Notes under the pieces: model-generated
Databases searched by the model: none
The model's input: the letters and a program-made list of their open reading frames with translations, nothing else
What the model was told of the DNA's origin: nothing
Shown: positions 1 to 9,704 of the stretch, in pieces
Layout: each line of letters starts with the position of its first letter
How positions within the stretch are numbered: position 1 is the stretch's first letter
Position numbers and translations under genes: made by a program
Assembly (NCBI GenBank): GCA_003218945.1
Contig: QHPE01000168.1
Location: forward strand, 5,111-52,665
Direction of reading: 5' to 3'
Source: Verrucomicrobiota bacterium
GTDB lineage: Bacteria; Verrucomicrobiota; Verrucomicrobiia; Chthoniobacterales; UBA10450
Length of the DNA: 47,555 bases

Positions 1-512
1 GCCGTCGGTGCCGATGGGCTCGCCGCTTTCATGGGCGAAGTCGCAGGTGATGCAGCAACTGCTTGCGCAGGCGGCGGACTCGACGCTGTCGCCCCTTGTG
101 GCGCAGGACTGGCGCTAGTCGGCGGCGCTGGAGATCCCTCCTCCTGTGCAGGTGCGCGCGCGCCGATGTTCGCGAGGTCCTGTCCCATTCGCATTTTTCC
201 AAGGAATACCGGGCGTTCGAAAATGTAATCGCGCGGTGCGCTGCGTCGGTTACCCCACTTCCGCTCAATATCGTTCGCTACGTAATCCGGGCGGACCTGT
301 TGACTGTGGCAGTAAACGCACCCGTTCGCCGCGTACACGCGCTCACCGCGGTGGAACATCCCCGATTGAGGTTGCGGATAGATGTCTGTTCCTTCCTCGT
401 CAGACTCCGGATTGAGATGTCCGATTTGCCAGTTTGGGATCACGGTGAGCCCCACCCACGAAAACGCGAACGTGCCGAAGATTCCAAGAAAAAGAGGAGC
501 CAGTCCTTTCAT
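1..512 (-). CDS. ccoO: cbb3-type oxidase mono-haem cytochrome c subunit (CcoO/FixO-like), 3' end outside window
   Basis: The first 170 residues are visible; the frame stays open to base 1. The start ATG overlaps the stop of the preceding subunit I gene (ATGA at 511-514), so the two are translationally coupled. The protein opens with a membrane anchor (about residues 3-25) and then one c-type haem motif, CVYCH, followed by SQQVRPDY, as in the CcoO haem domain. A DLANIG segment follows, and from about residue 125 a long Pro/Ala/Ser-rich stretch begins where canonical CcoO continues with folded sequence. In C-type haem-copper oxidases CcoO carries electrons to CcoN. Here its partner CcoN homologue lacks the oxygen site, so the role may be plain electron transfer. 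The family is clear; the function with this partner is inference. Confidence 0.85.
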   Translation of the reverse strand, partial: MKGLAPLFLGIFGTFAFSWVGLTVIPNWQIGHLNPESDEEGTDIYPQPQSGMFHRGERVYAANGCVYCHSQQVRPDYVANDIERKWGNRRSAPRDYIFERPVFLGKMRMGQDLANIGARAPAQEEGSPAPPTSASPAPQGATASSPPPAQAVAASPATSPMKAASPSAPT

Positions 513-1990
513 CAGTGGCCTCCGGAGATCTCCGCTTCAACAGGATTAAGGAACGTCGGCACCGTCGATGTGCGGCCCAATCCCAACAGCATCAGACCGA
601 AGTGATAGGCGAAAATAAAATGCGCGACGGTGAGCAAAATCCCGGCAAGACTGCGCCCGCGAAGATAGGGCAACACTGTTTCGATGCTCTCGCTGAACGA
701 CAGCGCAGGGTTTTGCATGTCCGCGCCTTGCAGAAAACCGCCGGCTAGCAGCATCAGTATCATCAACCCGATGCCGTAAGCCGACGCCCAGAAATGCAGC
801 TTGATCAACGAAGCGTAACGCCATTCACGGCCAACCAGTCGCGGTACGATGTAGTACATCGAACCGAAAATGACCATGGTGAAAAACGCGTAAAGGCCGA
901 GATGCGAATAGGCGATGCTGGCGTCGGTGAACTGGACGTAGCTGGCGACGGAGCGCAGCGAGATCAACAAGCCAACCACACTAAAGACCGTGTAGGACAT
1001 CGCGCCGAACACGGTGAACCGAAGCGTAGGGCTGTAACGCATAAGCGGGAAATAACCCTGCATGGTCATGTGATGATTGAGTCCCACAGTAGCGACTGGG
1101 ATCATCGCCAGGATTGTCGCAGCGATGCTGGCGGTAATCATCCACGCTGGAAACGGGCCATCCACGAGTCGCGTCATTCCCGTCCAGCTTGAGAAAAGCG
1201 CATAGGTCCAAAAACCAATCGTCGCCAAATGATAGCTATACACCGGACGTCCGATGACCTTGGGAATCATGTAATACGCCGAACCGAGGGCGATCGCACC
1301 GAACCAAAGAAAAAGCAGATTGTTTGAATACCACCATCCGATTGCCGATTGCAAAACGCCCTGCACTGGCACGACAAACAGCATCAATTGTCCGGCCGCA
1401 TATAACCACGGGAACCAGAGGAAGGCGCCCAGCAGATACCATTGTGTGATGTAAATTTGGTCGCCGCGCCGATGCCGGAACATGACCACCGCCCACGAAC
1501 CCATAAGCGTGTAGGCGACAAACAAAATGACCGCTACGTAACGCGGAAACTCGAGCCATTCGAAACCGGTGCTATCGCCTAGCAGGATTGCGCCTACACC
1601 TATTAACACGCCGATGTTCCAAAACGCAGCGCCCGCAACGAGCAAAAGTGGAAATCGCAAAACCGTCCGACACAACCGCGCCATCAACCAGATGGCGGTG
1701 CCCATTCCCGCCATCGAGGCCCAACCATAAACCATGATGTTCATGTGAGCCGGGCGCACCCGTCCCCAGGTAAGAAAACTGACGTCCCCAAGCAGATCCG
1801 GCGAGTGCAGCTTCCAAGAAACGAATCCCGCCAGCAGCGTGCCCAGAATGAGCCACGCAATCGCCGAAGTATAAAACATCAGCACAGGCACGCGCGTTGA
1901 TGCGTCGATGTATGCGCGCTCCAGTTGCTCCGTATCGCCGGCAGCAGCGGAGACTTCTGGTTCTTTCAATGGAATTCCGGTGGCGTTCAT
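512..1990 (-). CDS. ccoN: cbb3-type oxidase subunit I homologue lacking the CuB/haem b3 site
   Basis: A 492-residue polytopic membrane protein that follows the CcoN pattern throughout: WGRVRPAHMN, GWWYSNN, RPVYSY, and a late FTDASIAYSHLG segment. Compared with my recollection of Pseudomonas stutzeri CcoN, the low-spin haem b ligands remain (H82 and H363). The first CuB His (WWYGHN) is N223, the His-His pair (GPHHLH) is T273-R274, and the haem b3 proximal His (GHVH) is Y361. The Tyr of the cross-linked pair is also absent. The frame is intact, so this is not decay. The product should bind one low-spin haem but cannot reduce oxygen by the known mechanism. It sits between a small membrane protein and ccoO, downstream of ACIII. 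A simple ccoN annotation would mislead. Confidence 0.88.
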   Translation of the reverse strand: MNATGIPLKEPEVSAAAGDTEQLERAYIDASTRVPVLMFYTSAIAWLILGTLLAGFVSWKLHSPDLLGDVSFLTWGRVRPAHMNIMVYGWASMAGMGTAIWLMARLCRTVLRFPLLLVAGAAFWNIGVLIGVGAILLGDSTGFEWLEFPRYVAVILFVAYTLMGSWAVVMFRHRRGDQIYITQWYLLGAFLWFPWLYAAGQLMLFVVPVQGVLQSAIGWWYSNNLLFLWFGAIALGSAYYMIPKVIGRPVYSYHLATIGFWTYALFSSWTGMTRLVDGPFPAWMITASIAATILAMIPVATVGLNHHMTMQGYFPLMRYSPTLRFTVFGAMSYTVFSVVGLLISLRSVASYVQFTDASIAYSHLGLYAFFTMVIFGSMYYIVPRLVGREWRYASLIKLHFWASAYGIGLMILMLLAGGFLQGADMQNPALSFSESIETVLPYLRGRSLAGILLTVAHFIFAYHFGLMLLGLGRTSTVPTFLNPVEAEISGGH

Positions 1991-2021
1991 TCAGGAGTTG
2001 AAGCGTGGAAGCGTCGATGAT

Positions 2022-2504
2022 TCATGGCGTAGTAGCTGGTGCGGGAGAAGCCGGCGCAGGTTGTGATTGTCGAGCAGCTGGCGAAGGCGGCGCGGGAGGA
2101 GCGCCCGTTGCTCCTTGTGCCGCGACAGGCGGAGCAGGCGACGCTGCGGTGGGTGGTGTTTGCGCGGCGGGCGTGGCGATCGGACCGGCTGGCGCGGGTT
2201 TCTTTTGCGCCAGCTCGGCAACTGTTAGTTCCATCGCACGATCGATCGGGATCCGGGCAACGCCTTTGTTCTTATCGACCCACGCATAGGTTGTTAAATC
2301 CTTTAAAGTTTCTTCACGTAAAGTCTTGAGTCGTTCCATGCGCTTTTGTGCACGCATCTGTTCGTAATTACTTCCGCGTGGAGAAGGACCAATCACCGCG
2401 AGCACGATGACACCAAACACAACGAAAAGGCATACGATACCCAACCATGTAGAAAATGGCGCCGGTGAATAGGCAGTCCTGTGAAGCGATTCCGAGTCGG
2501 CCAT
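2022..2504 (-). CDS. small membrane-anchored protein of the ACIII/cbb3-like operon
   Basis: 160 residues: a short cytoplasmic start, one transmembrane helix (about residues 18-40), a basic coiled segment (QMRAQKRMERLKTLREE), a conserved-looking YAWVDKNKGVARIPIDRAMEL block, then a tail of about 60 residues almost wholly Ala, Pro, Gln and Thr. Similar VDxxxGVxRIPIDRAMxL blocks occur, to my recollection, in small proteins encoded beside caa3-type oxidases. It lies 1 bp from actF and 31 bp from the ccoN homologue, so it belongs to the operon. A structural or tethering role on the periplasmic face is an inference; I cannot assign a biochemical function. Confidence 0.75.
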   Translation of the reverse strand: MADSESLHRTAYSPAPFSTWLGIVCLFVVFGVIVLAVIGPSPRGSNYEQMRAQKRMERLKTLREETLKDLTTYAWVDKNKGVARIPIDRAMELTVAELAQKKPAPAGPIATPAAQTPPTAASPAPPVAAQGATGAPPAPPSPAARQSQPAPASPAPATTP

Positions 2505-2505
2505 G

Positions 2506-3708
2506 TCAGTTGACGGTTGTAAGGGATTCGATCAGGCGTGGGTCTCGGACCGGAAAAAGCGAAGTTCGTGGCACAAGCCGCAGATAAACAAATGCGAGGG
2601 TTGTGCCGATCGCGACCAGGCAAAGCAAATCCCAGATACTCACGTGCACGCCTGTTCCGTGTAACGCAGGTAAAACGATCAGATACATGTCCAGCATTTG
2701 CATAAGGATCATCCAGCCGGCGAGGATACTAAGCTGGTGCGGATTCTTCTTTATGGATTGCAATAGCAAAATCCCGAATGGCACAAAGAACCGGCCGATC
2801 ACTAGAAGCATGCTGAGTGCCCACCACGACTGCGTATTTCGCGCTAGGAAAAATTGGGTCTCCTCCGGAATGTTCGCATACCAGATGAGCATGTACTGAC
2901 CAAAACCGATGTAGGCCCAGAAGACGCAGAACGCGAGCATCCATTTCCCCATGATGTGATAGTGCTCGAGGGTCACGATCCCCTTGAGGTAACCGGCTTG
3001 TCGCAAAGCAGTGATCACGATCACGAGCAACGACATCGAGCTGCCCGCTGCTCCGGCAAAGATGTACACCCCGAACATGGTTGAGTACCAGCGGTAGTTC
3101 AGGCTCATCATCCAATCGAATGCGCCAAACGTGAGACAAAGGGCAAACAGCGGCAGGCTGATGAACGACACTCTGCGCATCCAAATCGTGAACAGCGGAT
3201 TTCCGTCCTTATCCTGGCGCGCGGAAAATCGCCGCAGCAATTGCGAGGCGATGATCCAGAAAACAAAAAAAATAATCGCGCGGATTAGGAACCAATGGAG
3301 GTTGAGATAAGCGCGTTTGGAATCCAGCGTCGCCTCGTGCCCCGGCGGAATATCCATCCACGAATAGAGATGCCGGCGCAGCAGCAGGATTGGAATGAAA
3401 AAAACTGCCAGCACGCCTAACAAAACAGCGATATTTTCCAGTTGACGCCGCACAACTACGGACCAGTCGGCGTCGGTAGCGTGGTGCACGATCGTCCAGA
3501 AAAAGCAGCCTGCGCAGAGCGTAAAGAAGAACACGAATGCAAACAGCCATGAATAACTGAACTGATGCGGATCCACGAACGCGCCCACAAGGCAGAGAAC
3601 CAGGCTCACAACGGCAACCGCGCCGAGGAGAGTTGAAAGCCCTGTAAATCGACGGCTGTCGAAATATTCGCCTTCCGGCATCGGTGGAGTATCCAAACGC
3701 TCGCTCAT
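2506..3708 (-). CDS. actF: Alternative complex III subunit F (NrfD-like integral membrane protein)
   Basis: 400 residues with about ten predicted membrane helices and no cofactor motif, as expected of ActF, the smaller of the two NrfD/PsrC-like quinol-binding subunits of ACIII. Start and actE stop overlap (ATGA, 3705-3708), indicating coupling. Motifs such as FDWMMSLNYRWYSTMFGVY and YHIMGKWMLAFCVFWAYIGFGQ are typical of the family. In ACIII it packs against ActC and helps form the membrane core where quinol is oxidised. Position and hydropathy make the assignment secure. Confidence 0.92.
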   Translation of the reverse strand: MSERLDTPPMPEGEYFDSRRFTGLSTLLGAVAVVSLVLCLVGAFVDPHQFSYSWLFAFVFFFTLCAGCFFWTIVHHATDADWSVVVRRQLENIAVLLGVLAVFFIPILLLRRHLYSWMDIPPGHEATLDSKRAYLNLHWFLIRAIIFFVFWIIASQLLRRFSARQDKDGNPLFTIWMRRVSFISLPLFALCLTFGAFDWMMSLNYRWYSTMFGVYIFAGAAGSSMSLLVIVITALRQAGYLKGIVTLEHYHIMGKWMLAFCVFWAYIGFGQYMLIWYANIPEETQFFLARNTQSWWALSMLLVIGRFFVPFGILLLQSIKKNPHQLSILAGWMILMQMLDMYLIVLPALHGTGVHVSIWDLLCLVAIGTTLAFVYLRLVPRTSLFPVRDPRLIESLTTVN

Positions 3709-4436
3709 TTTGCTGGAGCCGCCGCCGGCGGCGGTGACGCCGGTTTGTCCAGTTCCGCGCGGTGATCTTCCGGAACATCGGCAAGCGTCGCGTGCTGGCT
3801 GCGTTGCAAGGAGCGCAGATAAGCAATAATCGCCCAGCGATCCGCGACGACGATATTCGGCCCATAAGGCATCATCGTGTTTTTTCCGTTCGTAATCGTG
3901 TTGAAAATCTCACCGTCAGACATTTTGCGGATCCGGTCGTCCTGGAGCGAAACCACGGTGGCCAGGCCGTATTGCTTTGTGATCCCGTTTCCAGCAGCTG
4001 CAGCGCCGTGGCACATTGCGCATGTGATGTTGAACCGCTGCTGGCCGCGCTCCATCAACTCGCGCGTTACTGGCAACGGGATCCCAGTTCCCCATTGGTC
4101 GCCGAATTTGCCAGTGTTGAAGTAGTCGGTTCCGGCACTGAAAGCGACCCGTGTGTGCGCTTCTTCCGGCGCGTCTCCTGTCATGCCGGGCGGCATGTCC
4201 TCGGTTTTCGGCTTCGGCATTTCGTAGCCGACGGGGACCGTGCCAGCTACTGGCAAACGCGGGCCGCGTCCATCGGCGAAAAAATCCAGCGGCGCTTGTG
4301 CACGCACTTTTGGTTGCCGCACCATGTCAGGAAAAACTTCCGGCGGCGGCTGTGTGCTCTTTTGCCCGCGAAAGCCGAAGACGGCGACTATCGCGATCAT
4401 GCACAGGACAAAAATAACAAAGAATCCGCGGAGCAT
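3705..4436 (-). CDS. actE: Alternative complex III subunit E, mono-haem cytochrome c
   Basis: 243 residues with one N-terminal signal anchor (about residues 2-21) and a cytochrome c domain in the second half. The haem motif is CAMCH at 139-143; a Met in GKNTMMPYG (about 188-189) is the likely sixth ligand. ActE is the mono-haem c subunit that would receive electrons within ACIII or hand them onward. The C terminus is Pro/Ala-rich. It follows actD by only 2 bp and overlaps actF. Confidence 0.92.
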   Translation of the reverse strand: MLRGFFVIFVLCMIAIVAVFGFRGQKSTQPPPEVFPDMVRQPKVRAQAPLDFFADGRGPRLPVAGTVPVGYEMPKPKTEDMPPGMTGDAPEEAHTRVAFSAGTDYFNTGKFGDQWGTGIPLPVTRELMERGQQRFNITCAMCHGAAAAGNGITKQYGLATVVSLQDDRIRKMSDGEIFNTITNGKNTMMPYGPNIVVADRWAIIAYLRSLQRSQHATLADVPEDHRAELDKPASPPPAAAPAK

Positions 4437-4438
4437 AT

Positions 4439-4996
4439 TTAGTCCTCGTGCACGATGGTGATATGCTGCCCGCCGGTTTGCTCTAGCAGCTCGTACACGC
4501 CGTTTTCCGTAAACCGCGGGTCGCGAGCTTCGATTGCCAGGAAAAATCCGTCATTGGTCACACGGCTAAACCGGTCCCAGTTGAACATCGGATGGTTCCA
4601 GCGCGGCAAGCGATTCATGATTTGCCACGCGAAGAACGCTGAAAACGCGGCGAAAAGCACCGTGAGCTCGAACATGATCGGGAAAAAGGCTGGAACGGTG
4701 AAGAAACCCCTTGGTTTCCCGTGCACAGTGAGGGGGTACAGAATTGATGACGGACCAAATTCGATAAGCGCCGCGGTAAGGAATCCCGAAATTCCGCCAA
4801 ACAGAACCCAGCCGCTCAGCCACGATTTGCCGATCCCCATCGCGTCGTCCATCCCGTGAATTGGAAATGGCGAATACACGTCCCAGCGCCGGAAACCAGC
4901 ATCGCGCACGTGCTTTGCGGCTTCGTAAAGCGCGGCGGCGCTCGGATACTCCGCGGCCATGGCATAAACCGTGTGACCGTACGGAGTGGTTATCAT
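4439..4996 (-). CDS. actD: Alternative complex III subunit D (DUF3341)
   Basis: 185 residues. The soluble N-terminal part ([31 protein letters not shown]) and the two central membrane helices are the hallmarks of DUF3341/ActD. No cofactor motif is present. It is an ACIII membrane subunit on the side of ActC/ActF. Its start overlaps the stop of actC by 4 bp (ATGA at 4993-4996). Length is normal for the family. Confidence 0.92.
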   Translation of the reverse strand: MITTPYGHTVYAMAAEYPSAAALYEAAKHVRDAGFRRWDVYSPFPIHGMDDAMGIGKSWLSGWVLFGGISGFLTAALIEFGPSSILYPLTVHGKPRGFFTVPAFFPIMFELTVLFAAFSAFFAWQIMNRLPRWNHPMFNWDRFSRVTNDGFFLAIEARDPRFTENGVYELLEQTGGQHITIVHED

Positions 4997-6444
4997 CGCG
5001 TGCGCTCCTTTCCGCCCGCAGGGAGCGATTCGATTTCTGGCGACTCCCCGTAATGCGGGTCCGCCTCGGGTGTGGCTGTCTTCACTTCCGACATCGCAAT
5101 CATCGGAAGGAAACGGATGAATAGAAGGAACAGCGAAGTGAAAATTCCAATCGTGCCGATATAGGTCCAGATATCAACCCAAGTGGGGTAATAAACTCTC
5201 CATGAAGATGGCAGAAAATCGCGGGCCAAACCGCCTGCGATAATGATAAAACGCTCAAACCACATGCCGGCGTTGACGCACATGGCGACGAAGAAAACGA
5301 CTAATACGTTATGCCGACACCAGCGGAACCAAAACAGTTGCGGCGAAAGCATGTTGCAAAAGAGCATTCCGAACCACCAGTACCACCAGTAAGGGCCGAA
5401 AACGCGGTTCCAAAATGCGTAGCGCTCGAAATGGTCGCCGCTGTACCACGCTATGAAAAACTCCATCGCGTACGCGTAACCGACGAATGAGCCGGTCAAG
5501 AGAATGACCTTCGCCATTTTATCGACGTGCTGCGGCGTGATGACGTCCTGCAACTTGAAAATCGCGCGCGCGGGTAAGAGCAGCGTCAACACCATGGCGA
5601 AGCCGCCGAAGATTGCGCCTGCGACGAAGTAAGGCGGAAAGATCGTGGTGTGCCACGTCGGAATAACCGTCGAGGCAAAGTCGAATGATACGACGCTGTG
5701 CACTGAGAGAACCAGCGGCGTAGAAAGACCGGCCAAAAGCAGATACGCCATTTCGTAATGGCGCCAGTGCCGATTCGAGCCGCGCCAGCCGAGAGCGAAA
5801 ATTCCAAATAGAAATTTCCTGATCCGCGTGGTCGCGCGATCGCGTAGCGTCGCCAAGTCCGGTACCAAACCAGTGTACCAGAACAAAACCGACACGGTAA
5901 AATAGGTTGAGACCGCGAACACGTCCCACATGAGCGCGCTGCGAAAGTTTTGCCAGATACCCCAGTTGTTCGGCATCGGCGCCAAATACCACGCCATCCA
6001 GAACCGGCCGACGTGGATCCCTGGGAAAATCGCCGCGCAAATAACTGCAAAAAGCGTCATCGCCTCTGCGGAACGATTGATCGACGTACGCCACTTTTGG
6101 CGAAGCAAAAACAAGATCGCTGAGATCAGTGTGCCGGCGTGTCCGATACCGATCCAGAAAACGAAGTTGGTAATGTCCCAGGCCCAGCCGACCGGGATCT
6201 GATTTCCCCATGTGCCGACGCCGGTGGAAATCTGATAGCCAATGCAAAAAATGCCGAAGGTCGCGGCGCTTGCAGTAATGGTGAAAATCACCCACCACCA
6301 GCGCGGGGCGGGTTGTTCCACCACTTCGGAAATCCGCTGCGTCAGCCAATTGAAACTGCGCCGGTTTAACACCAGCGGAACATGGGCAATTCGCTGCCTG
6401 GCCTCTTCAACGCTTGCAGGTGCTGCTGCTGGTGCTCCGTCCAT
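4993..6444 (-). CDS. actC: Alternative complex III subunit C (NrfD-like quinol-binding membrane protein)
   Basis: About 483 residues from the ATG at 6444, which I prefer because longer upstream starts would run back into actB. It has roughly ten membrane helices with conserved segments such as [23 protein letters not shown] and [10 protein letters not shown]. This is the larger NrfD/PsrC-type subunit of ACIII, believed to carry the quinol oxidation site. It lies 13 bp after the end of actB and overlaps actD. The C-terminal tail is soluble and acidic. Confidence 0.93.
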   Translation of the reverse strand: MDGAPAAAPASVEEARQRIAHVPLVLNRRSFNWLTQRISEVVEQPAPRWWWVIFTITASAATFGIFCIGYQISTGVGTWGNQIPVGWAWDITNFVFWIGIGHAGTLISAILFLLRQKWRTSINRSAEAMTLFAVICAAIFPGIHVGRFWMAWYLAPMPNNWGIWQNFRSALMWDVFAVSTYFTVSVLFWYTGLVPDLATLRDRATTRIRKFLFGIFALGWRGSNRHWRHYEMAYLLLAGLSTPLVLSVHSVVSFDFASTVIPTWHTTIFPPYFVAGAIFGGFAMVLTLLLPARAIFKLQDVITPQHVDKMAKVILLTGSFVGYAYAMEFFIAWYSGDHFERYAFWNRVFGPYWWYWWFGMLFCNMLSPQLFWFRWCRHNVLVVFFVAMCVNAGMWFERFIIIAGGLARDFLPSSWRVYYPTWVDIWTYIGTIGIFTSLFLLFIRFLPMIAMSEVKTATPEADPHYGESPEIESLPAGGKERTR

Positions 6445-6457
6445 TTTTAAGTCGTGC

Positions 6458-9400
6458 TCACTCCGGTAACGCCTCGACCACACTTGCGATCCCAATATCC
6501 GTCGCGTCAGGCATGTCCGGATTGGGGTTGCGGAGATGGGCGAGATAACTCGTTCGCGGAATAACGTTCAAATAGTCGAGGATCCGGTAATTGCGGTCCT
6601 GTTGTTTCATCTTCGAGACACGGCTCTCCGGGTCCTTGATATCGCCGAAAACAATCGCTTCCGTCGGGCACGCTTGCGCGCACGCGGTCGTAAACGAATC
6701 GCGCGCGATGCGCTTGTCAGGCGAAGCGCCTGCCCGCGCCAGCGCCGCGATCTTTGCTTCCTCGATGCGTTGCACGCAGTAGGTGCATTTCTCCATGACG
6801 CCGCGCATGCGCACAGTAACGTTAGGATTCTTCTGCATCTTCATGGTGTCGGGCGCGCCCTTGGTGGTTAGCGGTGCAAAATATTCTTCGTAAATGTTCA
6901 ACGCGCCCACGAGCTTTCTCTTCCCTACGGGACGCTGGTTGTAATCAAAATAATTAAACCGCCGCACTTTGTACGGGCAGTTGTTCGAACAAAATCGAGC
7001 GATTGTAAGCCATGACGTTGAGCCCATCTTCGCTGTGGACGGTGGCATTGACGGGGCAAACGGTCTCGCATGGAGCGTTCTCGCAATGCTGGCAGGGCAT
7101 CGGCTGAAATACCATCTCGGGATGCTCTGGCCACACTCCTCGGTCCTGATTAAACGGCTCGCGGCTCGCGTAGTAACGATCGATGCGGAGCCAGTGCATA
7201 ATGCGGCCATGTGCCACTTGTAGCTTTCCGACAACCGGAATGTTGTTTTCCGCCTGGCAGGCGATCACGCAAGCGTTGCACCCGGTGCACACATTCAAGT
7301 CGATGCTCATTCCCCATTGTTGCGGCGCGTCCAATGGCGGATGGGTGTAGAGGCTCGGCGGTGGATGCGGTAATTCTTCTTCGCCGGGAACCTTTTTCGC
7401 GAAGTCATTATTTTCGCGATAGCCCTCCAGCGTTCCTTCACGAACAAGACCGCGGCCTTCGATGCTGAAATGCTCCTGGGTGATCGAGAATGGATAAGTG
7501 CGGCCGACTTTCGTCACCTGCACGCTTTCAATCCCCTTCGCGCCGACCACAGCAACATGCGGATTCGCTGCTGTTCGCAAAAAATAGCCGTTAAACCCGG
7601 CCTGCTCGGTAAGCCCCGGGTTTTCCTTCAGGTTGGCGCCTGCATACGGAAGTTCGAGAAATTGCGGCATCTTGCGCGCCCAACCGAGCGTGACGGTAAC
7701 GGAGTTGTCGGCATGCCCGGGGGACACCAGCGCTGCAATGACAAGCTCGCGTTTCATCACGGTCCCGCCGGGGCTCTTTTCATTAATCGCGATCTGCAAC
7801 AGATCGCCCGTTTCGACGCCGAGCCCTTCTGCGTGCGCAGGACTGATCAATGCCGCATTGTCCCAACTCAGTTTTGTAACTGGGTCAGGTAGTTCCTGGA
7901 GCCAGCCGTTGCTCGCGTAGCGGCCGTCGTCCATTCCGTAGCTGCCAGTCAACACAATCTCCGGCGATTCAGGCGTAGGAGGCACCGAAAGCGACCAGGA
8001 ATCACGCGACAGAGCTGCGGTTGCGCCGGCATTGAACGCGGCAGGTTGATCGGCGCTTTGAACGTGCGCAGCAAAACCGTCATGCAAAAAGCGCGACCAC
8101 ACTGTTTGAAAATCGCCTGCCGGATTCGTTAGGCGAAAGGTTTCCTGTACCAGCTCCGGGCCTTGCGGTTTAGGACCGCCCAGTAGCATATTCATCAGCT
8201 CAATCTCACTCAGGCCACCGAAAAGCGGGAGGATCATCGGTTGAATCGACAAATAATCGCCGCTGGCAGTAAGCGCATCGCCCCACGATTCGAGATAATG
8301 GTCATGATAACCAAGCCGCAGAATGTTTGGGACCTTCTTTTGCAATTCCGCCCAATCGAGAGGCTCCTTTGTTTGTAAATCTTCTACCAATCCGCGCGGC
8401 GCGTTATAGACAGGGTCGCCGCCGAAAATGAACAGCTGTTTGATGTGGCCTTCATTTATGTCGGTTGCGAGCTGAGCGATGTCGATTGTCTTGGGATTGC
8501 GGGGAATCTGACGCACCACCAGCGTCTGGCCGACATTTTTCAGCGCAGCATTGATTGCATAAACCAGCATCTGCACTGCGACCGGCTGTGTCGGGCCGGC
8601 GAGCACCAAGCTCGCTCCCGGTTTTGCCATTAAATCAGCTGCAACCCCATCGATCCATTGCTGGTCGAAAGTGTTTGGCGTGCTTTGTAAATTTCCAACC
8701 AGAGCGCCGAGACTGGGATCATTCGTTCCCGCGAGAATTTTCGTCGCGAGTGCATGCGCGAATGCGGGCATCTGGCTGGCCGGGCAACGCAATCGATGAT
8801 CGGCCATCGCACCTGTAAGCGTAAAACGATGCTCCACTACATACAGCCGGTTCATGCTGTCCTTGGACGCGCTTACGCGCCGGCGCGAAGTGAAACCGCG
8901 CACTGTTTCGAGGTCGCCCTGACCGCAATCGAGAAAATCGCTTTCCAGCGCAAGAATTACATCCGCGCGATCCAGTTTCGGCAATAACCTCGCGTTCGCG
9001 CCGAAAGCTGTTTGCATTGCAATGTTTGCTTCCTGACCAAGTCGCGGCTCATAAATGCACCATCGCATGCCGGGGAACTTTTTTTCCAATTCTCCTCGAA
9101 GACGCTCTCGCGTGGGAGAATTCGTTTCCTCGACCAAAAACGCGACGCCGTCGCCGTTGCCGCTGAGCATCGTGTTATGAAGTTCTGCAAGGAATTTCTC
9201 GAAATCTTCGACCGCGCTTGTTTTCCCTTTGTGAACAAAACGTTTCGACCGGGTAGGGTCGTAAAGGTCGAGGATCGATGCTTGAACGAAAGTGTCAGTG
9301 GCGCCGCCGCTTGCCGGATGCAGCGGATTTCCTTCGAGTTTTATCGGGCGCCCATCGACGGTCGTAGCGATCAGTGGAATGCCCCCTGTGCGACGCGGCA

Positions 9401-9704
9401 TCGCGGTCGCGTAGTAGAGAAATTTTCCGGGAATCGTCCACTCGACATTTTTCGTGAACGGAACGAGGTGCAACTCCGGCCTGCGGCAACTCGTTAGGCC
9501 AACGCCTGCCAGCGCCATTGATGCGCTCATTAGTTTGAGAAAATCGCGCCGCGACCATTCATCGCCATTCAGTTCCGCAGCGCCGGCGGGAAACTCGCGC
9601 TCCAACCACTGTCGAAATTCCGGCGTATCGTTTAACTCTCCGAGGCTGCGCCAGTATTTTGTGCCGGTAGACGGCTCAGGCGGATGGTGAAAAACGCGTT
9701 TCAT
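6458..9704 (-). pseudogene. actB: Alternative complex III subunit B (molybdopterin-oxidoreductase-like plus Fe-S domain), frameshifted
   Basis: The start is the ATG at 9704, overlapping the actA stop (ATGA). Order: DUF-type N terminus, twin-arginine signal SRRDFLK (about residues 51-57), a large molybdopterin-oxidoreductase-like domain, then a ferredoxin-like domain with [13 protein letters not shown] and [15 protein letters not shown]. Frame one ends at 6954 just after NVMAYNR. The remaining 180 codons ([13 protein letters not shown], then [15 protein letters not shown] and [11 protein letters not shown]) continue in another frame to 6458. The normal text NVMAYNRCIGTRxCSNNCP shows that about 11 bases, including one cluster Cys, are missing near 6998. 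Restoring 11 bases rejoins the frames. The break lies inside a cluster-binding motif, so it is not a natural ActB1/ActB2 split. Either a real inactivation or a consensus error. Confidence 0.88.

Noticed and set aside
63-605. Plus-strand frames over the ccoO/ccoN region
   Set aside because: Arg-rich shadow frames antisense to clearly conserved ccoO and ccoN coding sequence.
6954-7234. Natural division of actB into separate B1 and B2 genes
   Set aside because: The break is inside a [4Fe-4S] motif with an 11-base gap, not at a domain boundary, and the second part has no sensible start.
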